DNA of 64,000 nt from Burkholderiales bacterium (GTDB lineage: Bacteria; Pseudomonadota; Gammaproteobacteria; Burkholderiales; Burkholderiaceae_C), in the NCBI GenBank assembly GCA_016213325.1, contig JACRAY010000009.1, positions 248,001 through 312,000 of the forward strand. The letters run 5' to 3'. Below are positions 8,007 through 16,333 of this stretch, in pieces. Position 1 is the first letter of the stretch, and the number at the start of each line of letters is the position of its first letter. Below the pieces are notes generated by a model. The model made no database searches. It was not told the origin of the DNA and saw nothing but the letters and a program-made list of their open reading frames with translations. The translations under genes and the position numbers were made by a program.

Positions 8007-10789
8007 ACACGGAAGTCAAGACCACCACGTGCTACATGTGCGCCTGCCGCTGCGGCATCCGCGTGCACCTGAAGGACGGCAAGGTCCGCTACATCGACGG
8101 CAACCCCGAGCACCCGATCAACAAGGGCGTGATCTGCGCCAAGGGCAGCGCGGGCGTCATGAAGCAGGAGTCGCCCGCCCGCCTGACGCAGCCGCTGCTG
8201 CGCAAGGCGGGCAGCGAGCGCGGCGCCGGCGAGTTCGAGCCGATCTCTTGGGACCGCGCGTTCGACATCCTCACCGGGCGGCTCGCGAAGATCCGCAGCA
8301 CCGACCCGAAGCGGTTCGCGCTGTTCACCGGGCGCGACCAGATGCAGGCGCTCTCCGGCCTGTTCGCGCGCCAGTTCGGCACGCCCAACTACGCGGCGCA
8401 TGGCGGCTTCTGTTCGGTGAACATGGCCGCCGGGATGATCTATTCCGTGGGCGGCAGCTTCTGGGAGTTCGGCGGGCCGGACCTGGACCACGCCAAGCTG
8501 TTCGTGATGATCGGCACCGCCGAAGACCACCACAGCAACCCGATGAAGACCGCGCTGGGCAAGTTCAAGCGCGCGGGCGGCCGCTTCATCTCGATCAACC
8601 CGGTGCGCACCGGCTACTCGGCGATCGCCGACGAGTGGATCCCGATCCGCCCGGGCACCGACGGTGCGCTCTTCATGGCGCTGCTGCACGAACTGGTGGC
8701 GCACGACCTGCTGGACCACGCGTTCCTGCGGCGCTTCACCAACGCGCCGCAGCTCGTGGTGCTGGACGAAGGCGAGCGCGAAGGGCTGTTCGCCTTCGAC
8801 CCGGACAACGGCCCGCCGGGTGACGGCCGCAACCCGCACAACAAGCTGGCGTGGGACACGGCCAGCGGCCGCGTGGTGCATGCGTACCCCGAGGGCATCG
8901 AGGACGGGCGCATGCTCGCGCTGGAGGGCCACTACACGCTGCCCGACGGCACGCGCGTGGCGCCGTCCTTCCAGCTGCTGCGAGAGCGGGTCGCTTCGAC
9001 CACGCCCGAATGGGCCGAAGCGATCACGGGCATTCCCGCCGCGCGCATCCGCAAGCTGGCGCTGGAACTCGGCGAGACGGCGCTGCTCAAGGCCTTCGAG
9101 CTGCCGATCCCGTGGACCGACGCATGGGGCAAGCAGTTCCCCGCCACGCAGGCGAGGCCCGTCGCTTTCCACGCCATGCGCGGGCTCGCGGCGCATTCCA
9201 ACGGCTTCCAGACGGTGCGCGCGCTGGCCATCCTGATGACCGTGCTGGGCACCATCGACGCGCCCGGCGGTTTCAGGCACAAGGCGCCGTACCCGCGCCA
9301 CATCGTGCCCAACTACCGCGCGTTCAACGACCCGGCGATGGTCAAGCCCGACACGCCGCTCAATGCCGCGCCGCTCGGCTTCCCGGCCAACCCCGAAGAG
9401 CTCGCGGTGCACGACGACGGCACGCCGATCCGCATCGACCACGCGTTTTCGTGGGAGCACCCGCTGTCGGCGCACGGGCTGATGCACAACGTGATCACGA
9501 ACGCGGTGAGGGGCGACCCGTACCCCATCGACACGCTGATGATCTTCATGGCCAACATGGCATGGAACTCCACCATGAACACCATGGAGGTGCGTGCGCT
9601 GCTGAACGCGAAGGACGAGGCGGGTGAATACAGGATCCCGTTCCTTGCCGTGTGCGACGCGTTCCGAAGCGAGATGGTGGCGTTTGCCGACCTCGTGCTG
9701 CCCGACACCACCTACCTGGAGCGCCACGACGTCATGAGCATGCTGGACCGCCCGATCTCGGAGTTCGACGGGCCGTGCGACTCGGTGCGCGTGCCGGTGG
9801 TCCCGCCGCTCGGGCAGTGCAAGCCGTTCCAGGAAGTGCTGGTGGAGCTGGCATCGCGCCTGAAGTTTCCGGCGTTCACCAACGCGGACGGCTCGCGCAA
9901 GTTCAGCGGCTACCCGGACTTCATCGTCCGGTTCCAGCCGCAGCCGGGCGTGGGCTTCCTCATGGGCTGGCGCGGCAAGGACGGGACCGAGCACCTGCGC
10001 GGCGACCCCAACCCGAAGCAGTGGGAGATGTACGCGAAGAACAACTGCTTCTTCCACTTCGCCCTGCCGCTGGACCAGCAGTACATGCGCAACTGGAACC
10101 GGCCGTACCTGGACTTCGCCAAGGAGAAGGGCTGGCGCCAGCGCAACGACCCGGTGCAGCTGGCGCTGTACTCGGACACGATGCAGACCTTCCGGCTGGC
10201 CGCCCAAGGCAAGACGCAGGGGCGCCAGCCGCCCGACGCGCTGCGCGAACGCGTGGCGAAGTTCTTCGACCCGCTGCCGTTCTGGTATCCGCCGCTGGAA
10301 AACGACTGCATCGACACGGCGCAGTTCCCGCTGGCCGCGGTGACGCAGCGGCCAATGGCGATGTACCACTCGTGGGACTCGCAGAATGCCTGGCTGCGGC
10401 AGATCCACAGCCACAACTACCTGCACGTGAACTCGGCCACCGCCAGGTCGGCCGGCGTGGAAGACGGCGGCTGGGCCTGGGTGACCAGCCAGTGGGGCCG
10501 CGTGCGCTGCATGGTGCGCTACAGCGAGGCGGTGGAGCCCGGCACGGTGTGGACCTGGAACGCGATCGGCAAGGGCTCGGGGACCTGGCACCTGGCGCCC
10601 GGCGCCGACGAGTCGCGCAAGGGCTTCCTGCTGAATCACCTGATCACCGAGGAACTGCCGTTCGGCGAAGGGCGCATCAGCAACTCGGACCCCATCACGG
10701 GGCAGGCGGGCTGGTACGACGTGCGGGTCAACATTGCACCCGCGGCGCCGGGCGAGCCGGCAGAAACCTTCCCGCAGGTGAAGTCGTGA
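8003..10789 (+). CDS. soeA: SoeA-like molybdopterin oxidoreductase, putative cytoplasmic sulfite:quinone dehydrogenase catalytic subunit
   Basis: A 928-residue DMSO-reductase-superfamily molybdoenzyme. The N-terminal [4Fe-4S] motif is C10-x2-C13-x3-C17-x27-C45 (TTTCYMCACRCGI ... GVICAKGSAG). There is no Tat signal, so the enzyme should be cytoplasmic, as for the sulfite-oxidising SoeA family and unlike periplasmic DmsA/PsrA. The GTG start at 8003 overlaps the preceding stop (GTGA), and the next two genes encode matching FeS and membrane subunits. The Soe assignment rests on gene order, missing signal and recalled similarity of the N-terminus. Another cytoplasmic-facing substrate remains possible. 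Confidence 0.7.
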   Translation: MNTEVKTTTCYMCACRCGIRVHLKDGKVRYIDGNPEHPINKGVICAKGSAGVMKQESPARLTQPLLRKAGSERGAGEFEPISWDRAFDILTGRLAKIRSTDPKRFALFTGRDQMQALSGLFARQFGTPNYAAHGGFCSVNMAAGMIYSVGGSFWEFGGPDLDHAKLFVMIGTAEDHHSNPMKTALGKFKRAGGRFISINPVRTGYSAIADEWIPIRPGTDGALFMALLHELVAHDLLDHAFLRRFTNAPQLVVLDEGEREGLFAFDPDNGPPGDGRNPHNKLAWDTASGRVVHAYPEGIEDGRMLALEGHYTLPDGTRVAPSFQLLRERVASTTPEWAEAITGIPAARIRKLALELGETALLKAFELPIPWTDAWGKQFPATQARPVAFHAMRGLAAHSNGFQTVRALAILMTVLGTIDAPGGFRHKAPYPRHIVPNYRAFNDPAMVKPDTPLNAAPLGFPANPEELAVHDDGTPIRIDHAFSWEHPLSAHGLMHNVITNAVRGDPYPIDTLMIFMANMAWNSTMNTMEVRALLNAKDEAGEYRIPFLAVCDAFRSEMVAFADLVLPDTTYLERHDVMSMLDRPISEFDGPCDSVRVPVVPPLGQCKPFQEVLVELASRLKFPAFTNADGSRKFSGYPDFIVRFQPQPGVGFLMGWRGKDGTEHLRGDPNPKQWEMYAKNNCFFHFALPLDQQYMRNWNRPYLDFAKEKGWRQRNDPVQLALYSDTMQTFRLAAQGKTQGRQPPDALRERVAKFFDPLPFWYPPLENDCIDTAQFPLAAVTQRPMAMYHSWDSQNAWLRQIHSHNYLHVNSATARSAGVEDGGWAWVTSQWGRVRCMVRYSEAVEPGTVWTWNAIGKGSGTWHLAPGADESRKGFLLNHLITEELPFGEGRISNSDPITGQAGWYDVRVNIAPAAPGEPAETFPQVKS

Positions 10790-11439
10790 GCCTGGGCCCC
10801 GAAACACTGGTGAAGCAGCTGGCGCTGGTGATCGACCTGAACACCTGCGTGGGCTGCCACGCCTGCGTCACGTCGTGCAAGGAATGGAACACGCAGGGCG
10901 CGGCGGGCCCGCTGACCGACCAGCAGCCGTACGGCGAGCAGCCGAGCGGCACCTTCTTCAATCGCGTGCAGACCTTCGAGGCCGGCACGTACCCCGACAC
11001 GCAGGTGGTGCACTTTCCCAAGAGCTGCCTGCATTGCGAAGACCCGCCGTGCGTGCCGGTGTGCCCCACCGGCGCCAGCTACAAGCGCGCGAGCGACGGC
11101 ATCGTGCTGGTCGACTACGACAAGTGCATCGGCTGCAAGTACTGCAGCTGGGCCTGCCCCTACGGGGCGCGAGAGTTCGACGAAGAACGCAAGGTCATGA
11201 CCAAGTGCACGCTGTGCGTGGACCGCATCTACGACGAACAACTGGCGCCCGAAGACCGCAAGCCCGCCTGCGTGAAGGCGTGCCCTACCGGTGCGCGGCT
11301 GTTCGGCGACGTGAAGGACCCGTCTTCCGAGGTTTCGCAGGCGATCCGCGAGCGCGGCGGCTACCGCTTGATGCCCGAGTGGGACACGCTGCCGGCCAAC
11401 CACTACCTGCCGCGCAAGGTCACGGGCGAGGTCGTTTGA
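10786..11439 (+). CDS. soeB: Four-cluster ferredoxin subunit of the molybdoenzyme complex (SoeB/DmsB-like)
   Basis: A 217-residue electron-transfer subunit. Cysteine groups for four [4Fe-4S] clusters are visible: CVGCHACVTSCKEWN, CLHCEDPPCVPVCPTGA, CIGCKYCSWACPYGA, and CTLC paired with CVKACPTGA. It would pass electrons from the molybdenum site to the membrane quinone subunit. The GTG start at 10786 overlaps the soeA stop, and its own stop overlaps the next gene's TTG. No signal peptide, consistent with a cytoplasmic complex. Confidence 0.9.
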   Translation: MSLGPETLVKQLALVIDLNTCVGCHACVTSCKEWNTQGAAGPLTDQQPYGEQPSGTFFNRVQTFEAGTYPDTQVVHFPKSCLHCEDPPCVPVCPTGASYKRASDGIVLVDYDKCIGCKYCSWACPYGAREFDEERKVMTKCTLCVDRIYDEQLAPEDRKPACVKACPTGARLFGDVKDPSSEVSQAIRERGGYRLMPEWDTLPANHYLPRKVTGEVV

Positions 11440-12347
11440 AGCCGGCGCTGTCCATCATCCTGTTCACCACCATCGCCGGCGCGGCGCAGGGCGCGGCCGT
11501 CGTGCTGGCGGTGGCCACGCTGTCGGGTGCGGCTCCGGTGCGCGTGGTCCCGCTGTTGCTGGGCGTGCTGGTGGTGATGCTGCTGGCCGCACTGGTCGCC
11601 TCGTTCTTCCACCTAGGGCATCCGATGCGTGCGTGGCGCGCGGCGGCGATGTGGCGCACGTCGTGGATGTCGCGAGAAGTGATTGTGCTGCCCGCTTTCA
11701 TTGCCTTGCTGGCAGCGTGGGCGTGGACGGCAAGCACGTCGCCCGTGTTTGCCTGGCTGGCGATCGCGGGCGCGCTGGCGCTGTGGTACTGCACCGCGAT
11801 GATCTATGTGTGCATCCGCTTCATCCAGGAGTGGGCGCATCCGCTCACCATCGTCAACTACGTGACGATAGGCCTGGCTTCCGGGGTGGTCACGGCGGGC
11901 GCCCTCTCCGTGCTGGCGGGCGAACCTGCATTTGCCGCGGCGCTCGGTGACTGGGCCATCGCTGCGATCGCCGTCGCCTGGTTCACGCGCGCTATGTCCT
12001 TGCGCCGCAACGCGTCGCTGAAGCCCACGTCCACCGTGCAGACGGCTACCGGCATCCGCGCCGGCAGGGTCGTGCAGACCTCGATGGGCATGACGGGCGG
12101 TTCGTTCAACACGCGGGAGTTCTTCCACGGCGTATCGCAGGCTGCATATCGCTCGGCGAAGGCCGCCTTCCAGGTCTTCGCCTTCGCCGTGCCCTTGCTG
12201 CTGGTCAGCTGGGCGTGGCTGGCCGGCTCGTCAGCCGCCTGGCTGTTGGCGGCCGGCTCGCAGGCTATCGGGCTGCTGGCCGAACGCTGGTTCTTCTTCG
12301 CGCAGGCCAGGCACCCGCAGAACATCTATTACCAGGCGGTGTCGTAG
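11436..12347 (+). CDS. soeC: DmsC/SoeC-type membrane anchor of the molybdoenzyme complex
   Basis: A 303-residue protein with about eight hydrophobic segments, beginning KPALSIILFTTIAGAAQG. It contains ASFFHLGHPMRAWRA, the typical quinol-site loop of DmsC-family anchors. It would attach the SoeAB-like dimer to the inner face of the cytoplasmic membrane and exchange electrons with quinone. The start is a TTG at 11436 overlapping the preceding TGA. Internal ATGs would remove the first membrane segments, so I prefer the TTG. Confidence 0.85.
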   Translation: MKPALSIILFTTIAGAAQGAAVVLAVATLSGAAPVRVVPLLLGVLVVMLLAALVASFFHLGHPMRAWRAAAMWRTSWMSREVIVLPAFIALLAAWAWTASTSPVFAWLAIAGALALWYCTAMIYVCIRFIQEWAHPLTIVNYVTIGLASGVVTAGALSVLAGEPAFAAALGDWAIAAIAVAWFTRAMSLRRNASLKPTSTVQTATGIRAGRVVQTSMGMTGGSFNTREFFHGVSQAAYRSAKAAFQVFAFAVPLLLVSWAWLAGSSAAWLLAAGSQAIGLLAERWFFFAQARHPQNIYYQAVS

Positions 12348-12364
12348 CGCCTGGCCAGCCGGAC

Positions 12365-12787
12365 CTAGCGGTAGCGCGGGTCGTCCGGCCAGCGGTCACG
12401 CGAGTTCGAAATGCCGTCGCCGTCGCGGTCCCAGCCGTTGCCCCAGGCGTAGTTGCTGCCGTAGTACGGGTAGCTGCTGCCGTAGCTGTAGTTCGTGCCG
12501 TAGATCGGGCGGCCCCACTGGTCATAGCCAACGATCACCTGCCCCGAGTTGTTCAGGTACACCTGCTGGCCGTACTGGTCGTAATAGAAGCGGCGGCCAT
12601 AGGTGTCGGTATAGACCTGCGCCTGCGGTGCCACCATGCCCGGGTAGCTGTAGCCGTAGTTGTTGCTGTAGCTGGGCGAAGTCAGGCCCAGGATGCCCGA
12701 GATGACGCTGCCGAGGTCCTGCGCAGAAGCTGCCCCACCGGCGGCCAGCGCACCGGCCGCAATGGCCGTGACGATGAATTTTTTCAT
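12365..12787 (-). CDS. Small secreted Tyr/Gly-rich protein with an acidic calcium-loop-like C-terminus
   Basis: A 140-residue protein with a Sec signal (MKKFIVTAIAAGALAAGGAASAQ) and a good ribosome binding site (AAGGAGTAATCACC). The mature part is rich in Tyr, Gly, Asn and Ser (PSYSNNYGYSYPG, YGRRFYYDQYGQQVY). It ends in DRDGDGISNSRDRWPDDP, which resembles thrombospondin type 3 or EF-loop calcium-binding sequences. I do not recognise a named family. It is convergent with the soeC-like gene, 17 bp away. A role in the envelope or surface is a guess from the signal peptide only. Confidence 0.75.
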   Translation of the reverse strand: MKKFIVTAIAAGALAAGGAASAQDLGSVISGILGLTSPSYSNNYGYSYPGMVAPQAQVYTDTYGRRFYYDQYGQQVYLNNSGQVIVGYDQWGRPIYGTNYSYGSSYPYYGSNYAWGNGWDRDGDGISNSRDRWPDDPRYR

Positions 12788-12852
12788 GGTGATTACTCCT
12801 TGTGCTCCCATTGCACAGCAGGGCGCCGGGCCTTGCTAGCAGACAGGCGCGA

Positions 12853-12876
12853 GCCCGGCTGTAGGCCATGCCGGGC
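12853..12876. terminator. Hairpin downstream of the aldo/keto reductase gene
   Basis: GCCCGGC and GCCGGGC form a perfect 7-bp stem around a 10-nt loop, in the gap between the reductase stop and the small secreted-protein gene. There is no T-run on either side, so intrinsic termination would be weak. Confidence 0.35.
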
Positions 12877-12891
12877 CAGCAGCCGGCGCGC

Positions 12892-13740
12892 TCAGAGCAT
12901 GGCCAGCGGGCCCGGGCCGTCGGGAGGTGCGAACAGCCGGTCGAGTTCGGCCAGCTGTGCCGCGCTGAGCTTCATGGCCAGCGCCGCCGCGTTGTCCTCG
13001 ACGCGTTCGGCACTGCCCGACTTCGGGATGGCGATCACGCCCGGCTGCGCCAGCAACCACGACAGGGCGGCCTGGCCCGGCGTCATGCCGTGCTCGCCGG
13101 CGAAAGTGCGCAGCGCCCGGTGGCGCAGCAAACGGCCCTGGTCGAACGGCGAGTAGGCCATCACCGGCATCCGGCGGCGGCGCTGCAGCGGCAGCAGGTC
13201 CCATTCGATGCCTCGTTCGCCCAGGTGGTAGAGCACCTGGTTCACCTGTGCCGCTTCGCCGCCCGGCGTGGGCAGCAGCTCCTGCAGGCCATCGGTGTCG
13301 AAGTTGCTCACGCCCCAGTGCCGGATCTTGCCCGCTGCCTTCAGGGCTTCGAACGCTTCCACCGTTTCGGCGAGCGGCACGGCGCCTGGCCAGTGCAGCA
13401 GGTACAGGTCGATGGCGTCGACCTTCAGGCGCCGCAGGCTGGCTTCGCACGACTTCGGCATCGAGCGCCGCGACGCGTTGTGCGGGTAGACCTTGCTCAC
13501 GACGAAGACTTGGCTGCGCCGCCCGGCGATGGCTTCGCCCACCAGCGACTCGGAGCGGCCGTCGCCATACATCTCGGCCGTATCGACCAGCGTGAGTCCC
13601 AGGTCGATGCCGCGCCGGATGGCGTCGATCTCCGCCTTGCGGCGCCCAGGTTCGTCGCCGATGTTCCAGCTGCCCTGGCCCAGGGCCGGCACCGCTTCTC
13701 CACAAGGCAGCAGGCACTTCATGGCCCCGAGGTTTAGCAT
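12892..13740 (-). CDS. Aldo/keto reductase
   Basis: A 282-residue NADPH-dependent reductase with the TIM-barrel motifs of the family: LGLTLVDTAEMYGDGRSE (catalytic Asp and Tyr), VVSKVYPHNA (catalytic Lys), IDLYLLHWPG (catalytic His), GVSNFDTDGLQ and the cofactor loop IPKSGSAERVEDN. It would reduce carbonyls of unknown identity. The start could be ATG 13740 (MLNLGAMKC) or ATG 13722 (MKCLLP). Neither has a strong ribosome binding site. It stands alone on the minus strand, divergent from the next TRAP gene. Confidence 0.9.
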   Translation of the reverse strand: MLNLGAMKCLLPCGEAVPALGQGSWNIGDEPGRRKAEIDAIRRGIDLGLTLVDTAEMYGDGRSESLVGEAIAGRRSQVFVVSKVYPHNASRRSMPKSCEASLRRLKVDAIDLYLLHWPGAVPLAETVEAFEALKAAGKIRHWGVSNFDTDGLQELLPTPGGEAAQVNQVLYHLGERGIEWDLLPLQRRRRMPVMAYSPFDQGRLLRHRALRTFAGEHGMTPGQAALSWLLAQPGVIAIPKSGSAERVEDNAAALAMKLSAAQLAELDRLFAPPDGPGPLAML

Positions 13741-13900
13741 GCTTTCGCCTTGCCCGGGGGAATCCGCGAACGAAAGCTGCAACCGCTGCCGGGGCCTTGA
13801 TACCGCAGCTGAAACCGTTGCCAGCCTGCTGCAAGGATGTGCGTGGAAGTCATCCCATCATCGCCGGCGCATTCGTACAAATACAGGAGTTTTTTTGTCC

Positions 13901-14983
13901 ATGGATCGCCGTTCCCTCATCAAGACCACCGGCATCGCCGGCGTGCTGGCCGCCGGCGTGGCGCCGGCCGTGCACGCGCAGGCTGCCGTGCGCTGGCGCC
14001 TTGCGTCCAGCTTTCCCAAGTCGCTCGACACGATCTTCGGCAGCGCCGAGATGTTCTCGAAGACCGTGCGCTCGCTGTCCGGCGGCAAGTTCGAGGTGTC
14101 CGTGCATGCGGCCGGCGAGGTCACGCCCGCCTTCGGCGTGGTCGACGCCTTGCAGCAGGGCAGCATCGACATGGCCCAGACCGCGTCGTACTACTTCACC
14201 GGCAAGGACCCCATCTTCGCGCTGGGCTGCGCAGTGCCTTTCGGCCTGACCGCGCGCCAGATGGATGCGTGGATGGAGCACGGCGAAGGCCGCAAGATGC
14301 TGGACGAGTTCTATGCGAAGTACGGCTTCACGAGCCGAAGCGCCGGCAACACCGGCACCCAGATGGGCGGCTGGTACCGCAAGGAAATCCGGTCGGTGGC
14401 CGACCTGAAGGGCCTGAAGATGCGCATGGGCGGCGGCCTGTTCGGCGAGGCCATGGCCCGGCTGGGCGTGGTGGCCCAGAACATGCCGGCCGGCGAGGTG
14501 TACTCCGCGCTGGAGAAGGGCACGCTGGACGCCACCGAGTTCGTGGGGCCGTACGACGACGAGAAGCTCGGCTTCAACAAGGTCGCGCCGTTCTACTACT
14601 ACCCGGGCTGGTGGGAAGGCGGCGCCGAGCTGGAGTTCTTCATCAACAGCAAGGCGTACAACTCGCTGTCGGCGGAGAACAAGGCGATCGTCGATGCCGC
14701 CTGCGACGTGGCGGCGCGGGACATGACGGCCAAGTACGACGCCCGCAACCCCTCTGCGCTGAAGCGCCTGGTGGCTGCGAAGACGCAGCTGAAGCCCTTC
14801 ACCAAGGACGTGATGGATGCGGGCTGGAAGGCGTCGGCTGCGGTGTTTGCCGAACACGAGGCCAAGTCGCCCGAGTTCCGCAAGATCCACCAGTCGATGC
14901 GCGCCTTCCAGCGCGACCAGGTGCTGTGGAGCCGATTCTCCGAGTACCGGTACGACAGCTACCTGGCCACGGTCAAGCTCTAG
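13901..14983 (+). CDS. TRAP transporter substrate-binding protein (DctP/TakP-like), orphan copy 2
   Basis: A 360-residue paralog of the protein at 4766. The Tat-like signal (MDRRSLIKTTGIAGVLAAG) is almost the same, as is the start of the mature chain (AAVRWRLASSFPKSLDTIFG). The ligand-site stretches LKMRMGGGLFGEAMARLG, EFVGPYDDEKLG and KVAPFYYYPGWWEGG are all present. The ribosome binding site is ACAGGAG, 11 nt before ATG 13901. No permease adjoins. The two copies differ near the binding-site arginine (RMGGGLFGEAM against RTGGFAGKVF), so their ligands may differ. Confidence 0.9.
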   Translation: MDRRSLIKTTGIAGVLAAGVAPAVHAQAAVRWRLASSFPKSLDTIFGSAEMFSKTVRSLSGGKFEVSVHAAGEVTPAFGVVDALQQGSIDMAQTASYYFTGKDPIFALGCAVPFGLTARQMDAWMEHGEGRKMLDEFYAKYGFTSRSAGNTGTQMGGWYRKEIRSVADLKGLKMRMGGGLFGEAMARLGVVAQNMPAGEVYSALEKGTLDATEFVGPYDDEKLGFNKVAPFYYYPGWWEGGAELEFFINSKAYNSLSAENKAIVDAACDVAARDMTAKYDARNPSALKRLVAAKTQLKPFTKDVMDAGWKASAAVFAEHEAKSPEFRKIHQSMRAFQRDQVLWSRFSEYRYDSYLATVKL

Positions 14984-15068
14984 CCGGTGTAAGATTTCCC
15001 TTGGGTGGCCGGCGCCGTGCCGGTCAGGTTCAGCGCAGGTCGGGCCGCCTCGCAACGAGAGGCCGACC
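14984..15068 (+). promoter_or_regulatory. Structured leader RNA occluding the antiporter ribosome binding site; candidate cation riboswitch
   Basis: Two adjacent stem-loops fill this 85-nt leader. The first pairs 15007-15013 with 15019-15025 (7 bp, 5-nt loop). The second pairs GGTCGG (15038-15043) with CCGACC (15063-15068), with an inner CCTCG/CGAG stem and CAA loop. It buries the GAGAGG ribosome binding site and ends at the ATG at 15069. AGGTTCAGCGCA links the two. Position before a Na+/H+ antiporter and this shape resemble the lithium/sodium-sensing nhaA-I type leaders. Class assignment is from memory and unverified. Confidence 0.5.
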
Positions 15069-16331
15069 ATGTCGCAGGCGACACCCACCCTTGTCCATTT
15101 CGTGGCTGCGGCGATCTTCGCGATCGCCGTGGCCCACACCTTTGCCGCCCACCAGTTCGAACGCCTCGCGCGCCGTTTTCCGCGGCATGCGGGGCTGCTG
15201 CACCTGCTCGGTGAAGTCGAGGTGGTGTTCGGCTTCTGGGCCATCGTGCTGGTGGCGTGCATGGCCGTGCTGGCGGGCGGGCGCGAAGCCATCGCCTATG
15301 CCGAGTCGCGCCAGTTCACCGAGCCCCTGTTCGTCTTTGCCGTGATGGTGGTCGCGGCGTCGCGGCCGGTGCTGCAGGGCGTGCGCCGGCTCATCGAAGC
15401 GGTGGCGCGGCTCGCACCCGGCGACGCGCGCGTGACCACGGTGTGGATGGGACTCGCCGCGGTGCCGCTCGCCGGCTCGCTGCTGACGGAGCCGGCGGCC
15501 ATGACGGTGGCGGCCCTGCTGCTCGCACCGCGCATCTTCCAGGCTGCGATGCCCGAGGCCCTGAAATACCTGGCGCTCGGCGTGCTGTTCGTGAACGTTT
15601 CCATCGGCGGCACGCTCACCTCGTTCGCGGCGCCGCCGGTGCTGATGGTGGCCGATGCGTGGGACTGGTCCTCGCGCTACATGCTGGCCACTTTTGGCTG
15701 GAAGGCGGCGCTGGCCGTGCTGGTGAACGCCACGCTCGCCACGGCCGTGCTGCGGCGCTACCTGGTCGCAGCCGACCAGCAGGCGCCCGATGAAGCGCGC
15801 GTGCCGCTCGCAGTGACGCTGGTGCACCTCCTGTTCCTCGCCGCAATCGTCCTGCTGGCGCACCACCCCGTGGCCTTCCTCGGCGTGTTCCTGCTGTTCC
15901 TGGGCTTCGCGCATGCGTACGAGAGGCACCAGGACCCGCTGATCGTGCGCGAGGCGCTGCTGGTGGGCTTCTTCCTTGCAGGCCTGGTCGTGCTGGGCGG
16001 CCTGCAGCAATGGTGGCTGCAGCCGCTGGTGGAAGGCCTCACGCCGCGCCAGCTGTTCTACGGGGCGGCTGCGCTGACGGCCATCACGGACAACGCGGCG
16101 CTCACGTACCTGGGCTCGCTGATCCCTTCGCTCAGCGAGGAAGCCAAGTACGGGCTGGTCGCGGGCGCGGTTGCGGGCGGCGGGCTGACGGTCATCGCCA
16201 ACGCGCCCAACCCGGCCGGCGTCGCCTTGCTGAAGCATGGCTTCCAGGACGGCTCGATAGGCGCGATGGGCCTGCTCGCCGGCGCGCTGGTGCCGACCGC
16301 GGTGGCCATGGCAGCGTTTGCGCTGCTCTGA
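15069..16331 (+). CDS. Putative Na+/H+ antiporter
   Basis: A 420-residue polytopic membrane protein with roughly 11-12 hydrophobic segments, resembling the putative Na+/H+ antiporter family within the ion transporter superfamily. Conserved-looking stretches are LTEPAAMTVAALLLAP, GGTLTSFAAPPVLMVA, AITDNAALTYLGSLIP and GGGLTVIANAPNPAG. The duplicated TEPAA and TDNAA segments with following Gly-rich loops suggest two inverted halves with discontinuous helices. It would exchange cations for protons at the cytoplasmic membrane. The ATG follows directly on a folded leader, suggesting translational control by an ion. It converges with the MFS gene, 2 bp apart. Confidence 0.8.
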   Translation: MSQATPTLVHFVAAAIFAIAVAHTFAAHQFERLARRFPRHAGLLHLLGEVEVVFGFWAIVLVACMAVLAGGREAIAYAESRQFTEPLFVFAVMVVAASRPVLQGVRRLIEAVARLAPGDARVTTVWMGLAAVPLAGSLLTEPAAMTVAALLLAPRIFQAAMPEALKYLALGVLFVNVSIGGTLTSFAAPPVLMVADAWDWSSRYMLATFGWKAALAVLVNATLATAVLRRYLVAADQQAPDEARVPLAVTLVHLLFLAAIVLLAHHPVAFLGVFLLFLGFAHAYERHQDPLIVREALLVGFFLAGLVVLGGLQQWWLQPLVEGLTPRQLFYGAAALTAITDNAALTYLGSLIPSLSEEAKYGLVAGAVAGGGLTVIANAPNPAGVALLKHGFQDGSIGAMGLLAGALVPTAVAMAAFALL

Positions 16332-16333
16332 AA

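Noticed and set aside
7868..10807. A 979-codon open frame antisense to the SoeA-like gene
   Set aside because: It has no recognisable domain, and its His/Arg/Val-rich composition is what GC-rich codons give when read from the opposite strand. The plus strand encodes a clear molybdoenzyme.
8003..12347. DMSO reductase, formate dehydrogenase or polysulfide reductase
   Set aside because: No Tat signal is present on the catalytic subunit, unlike DmsA and PsrA, and the three-subunit order with a cytoplasmic catalytic chain fits SoeABC better. Formate dehydrogenase partner genes are absent.
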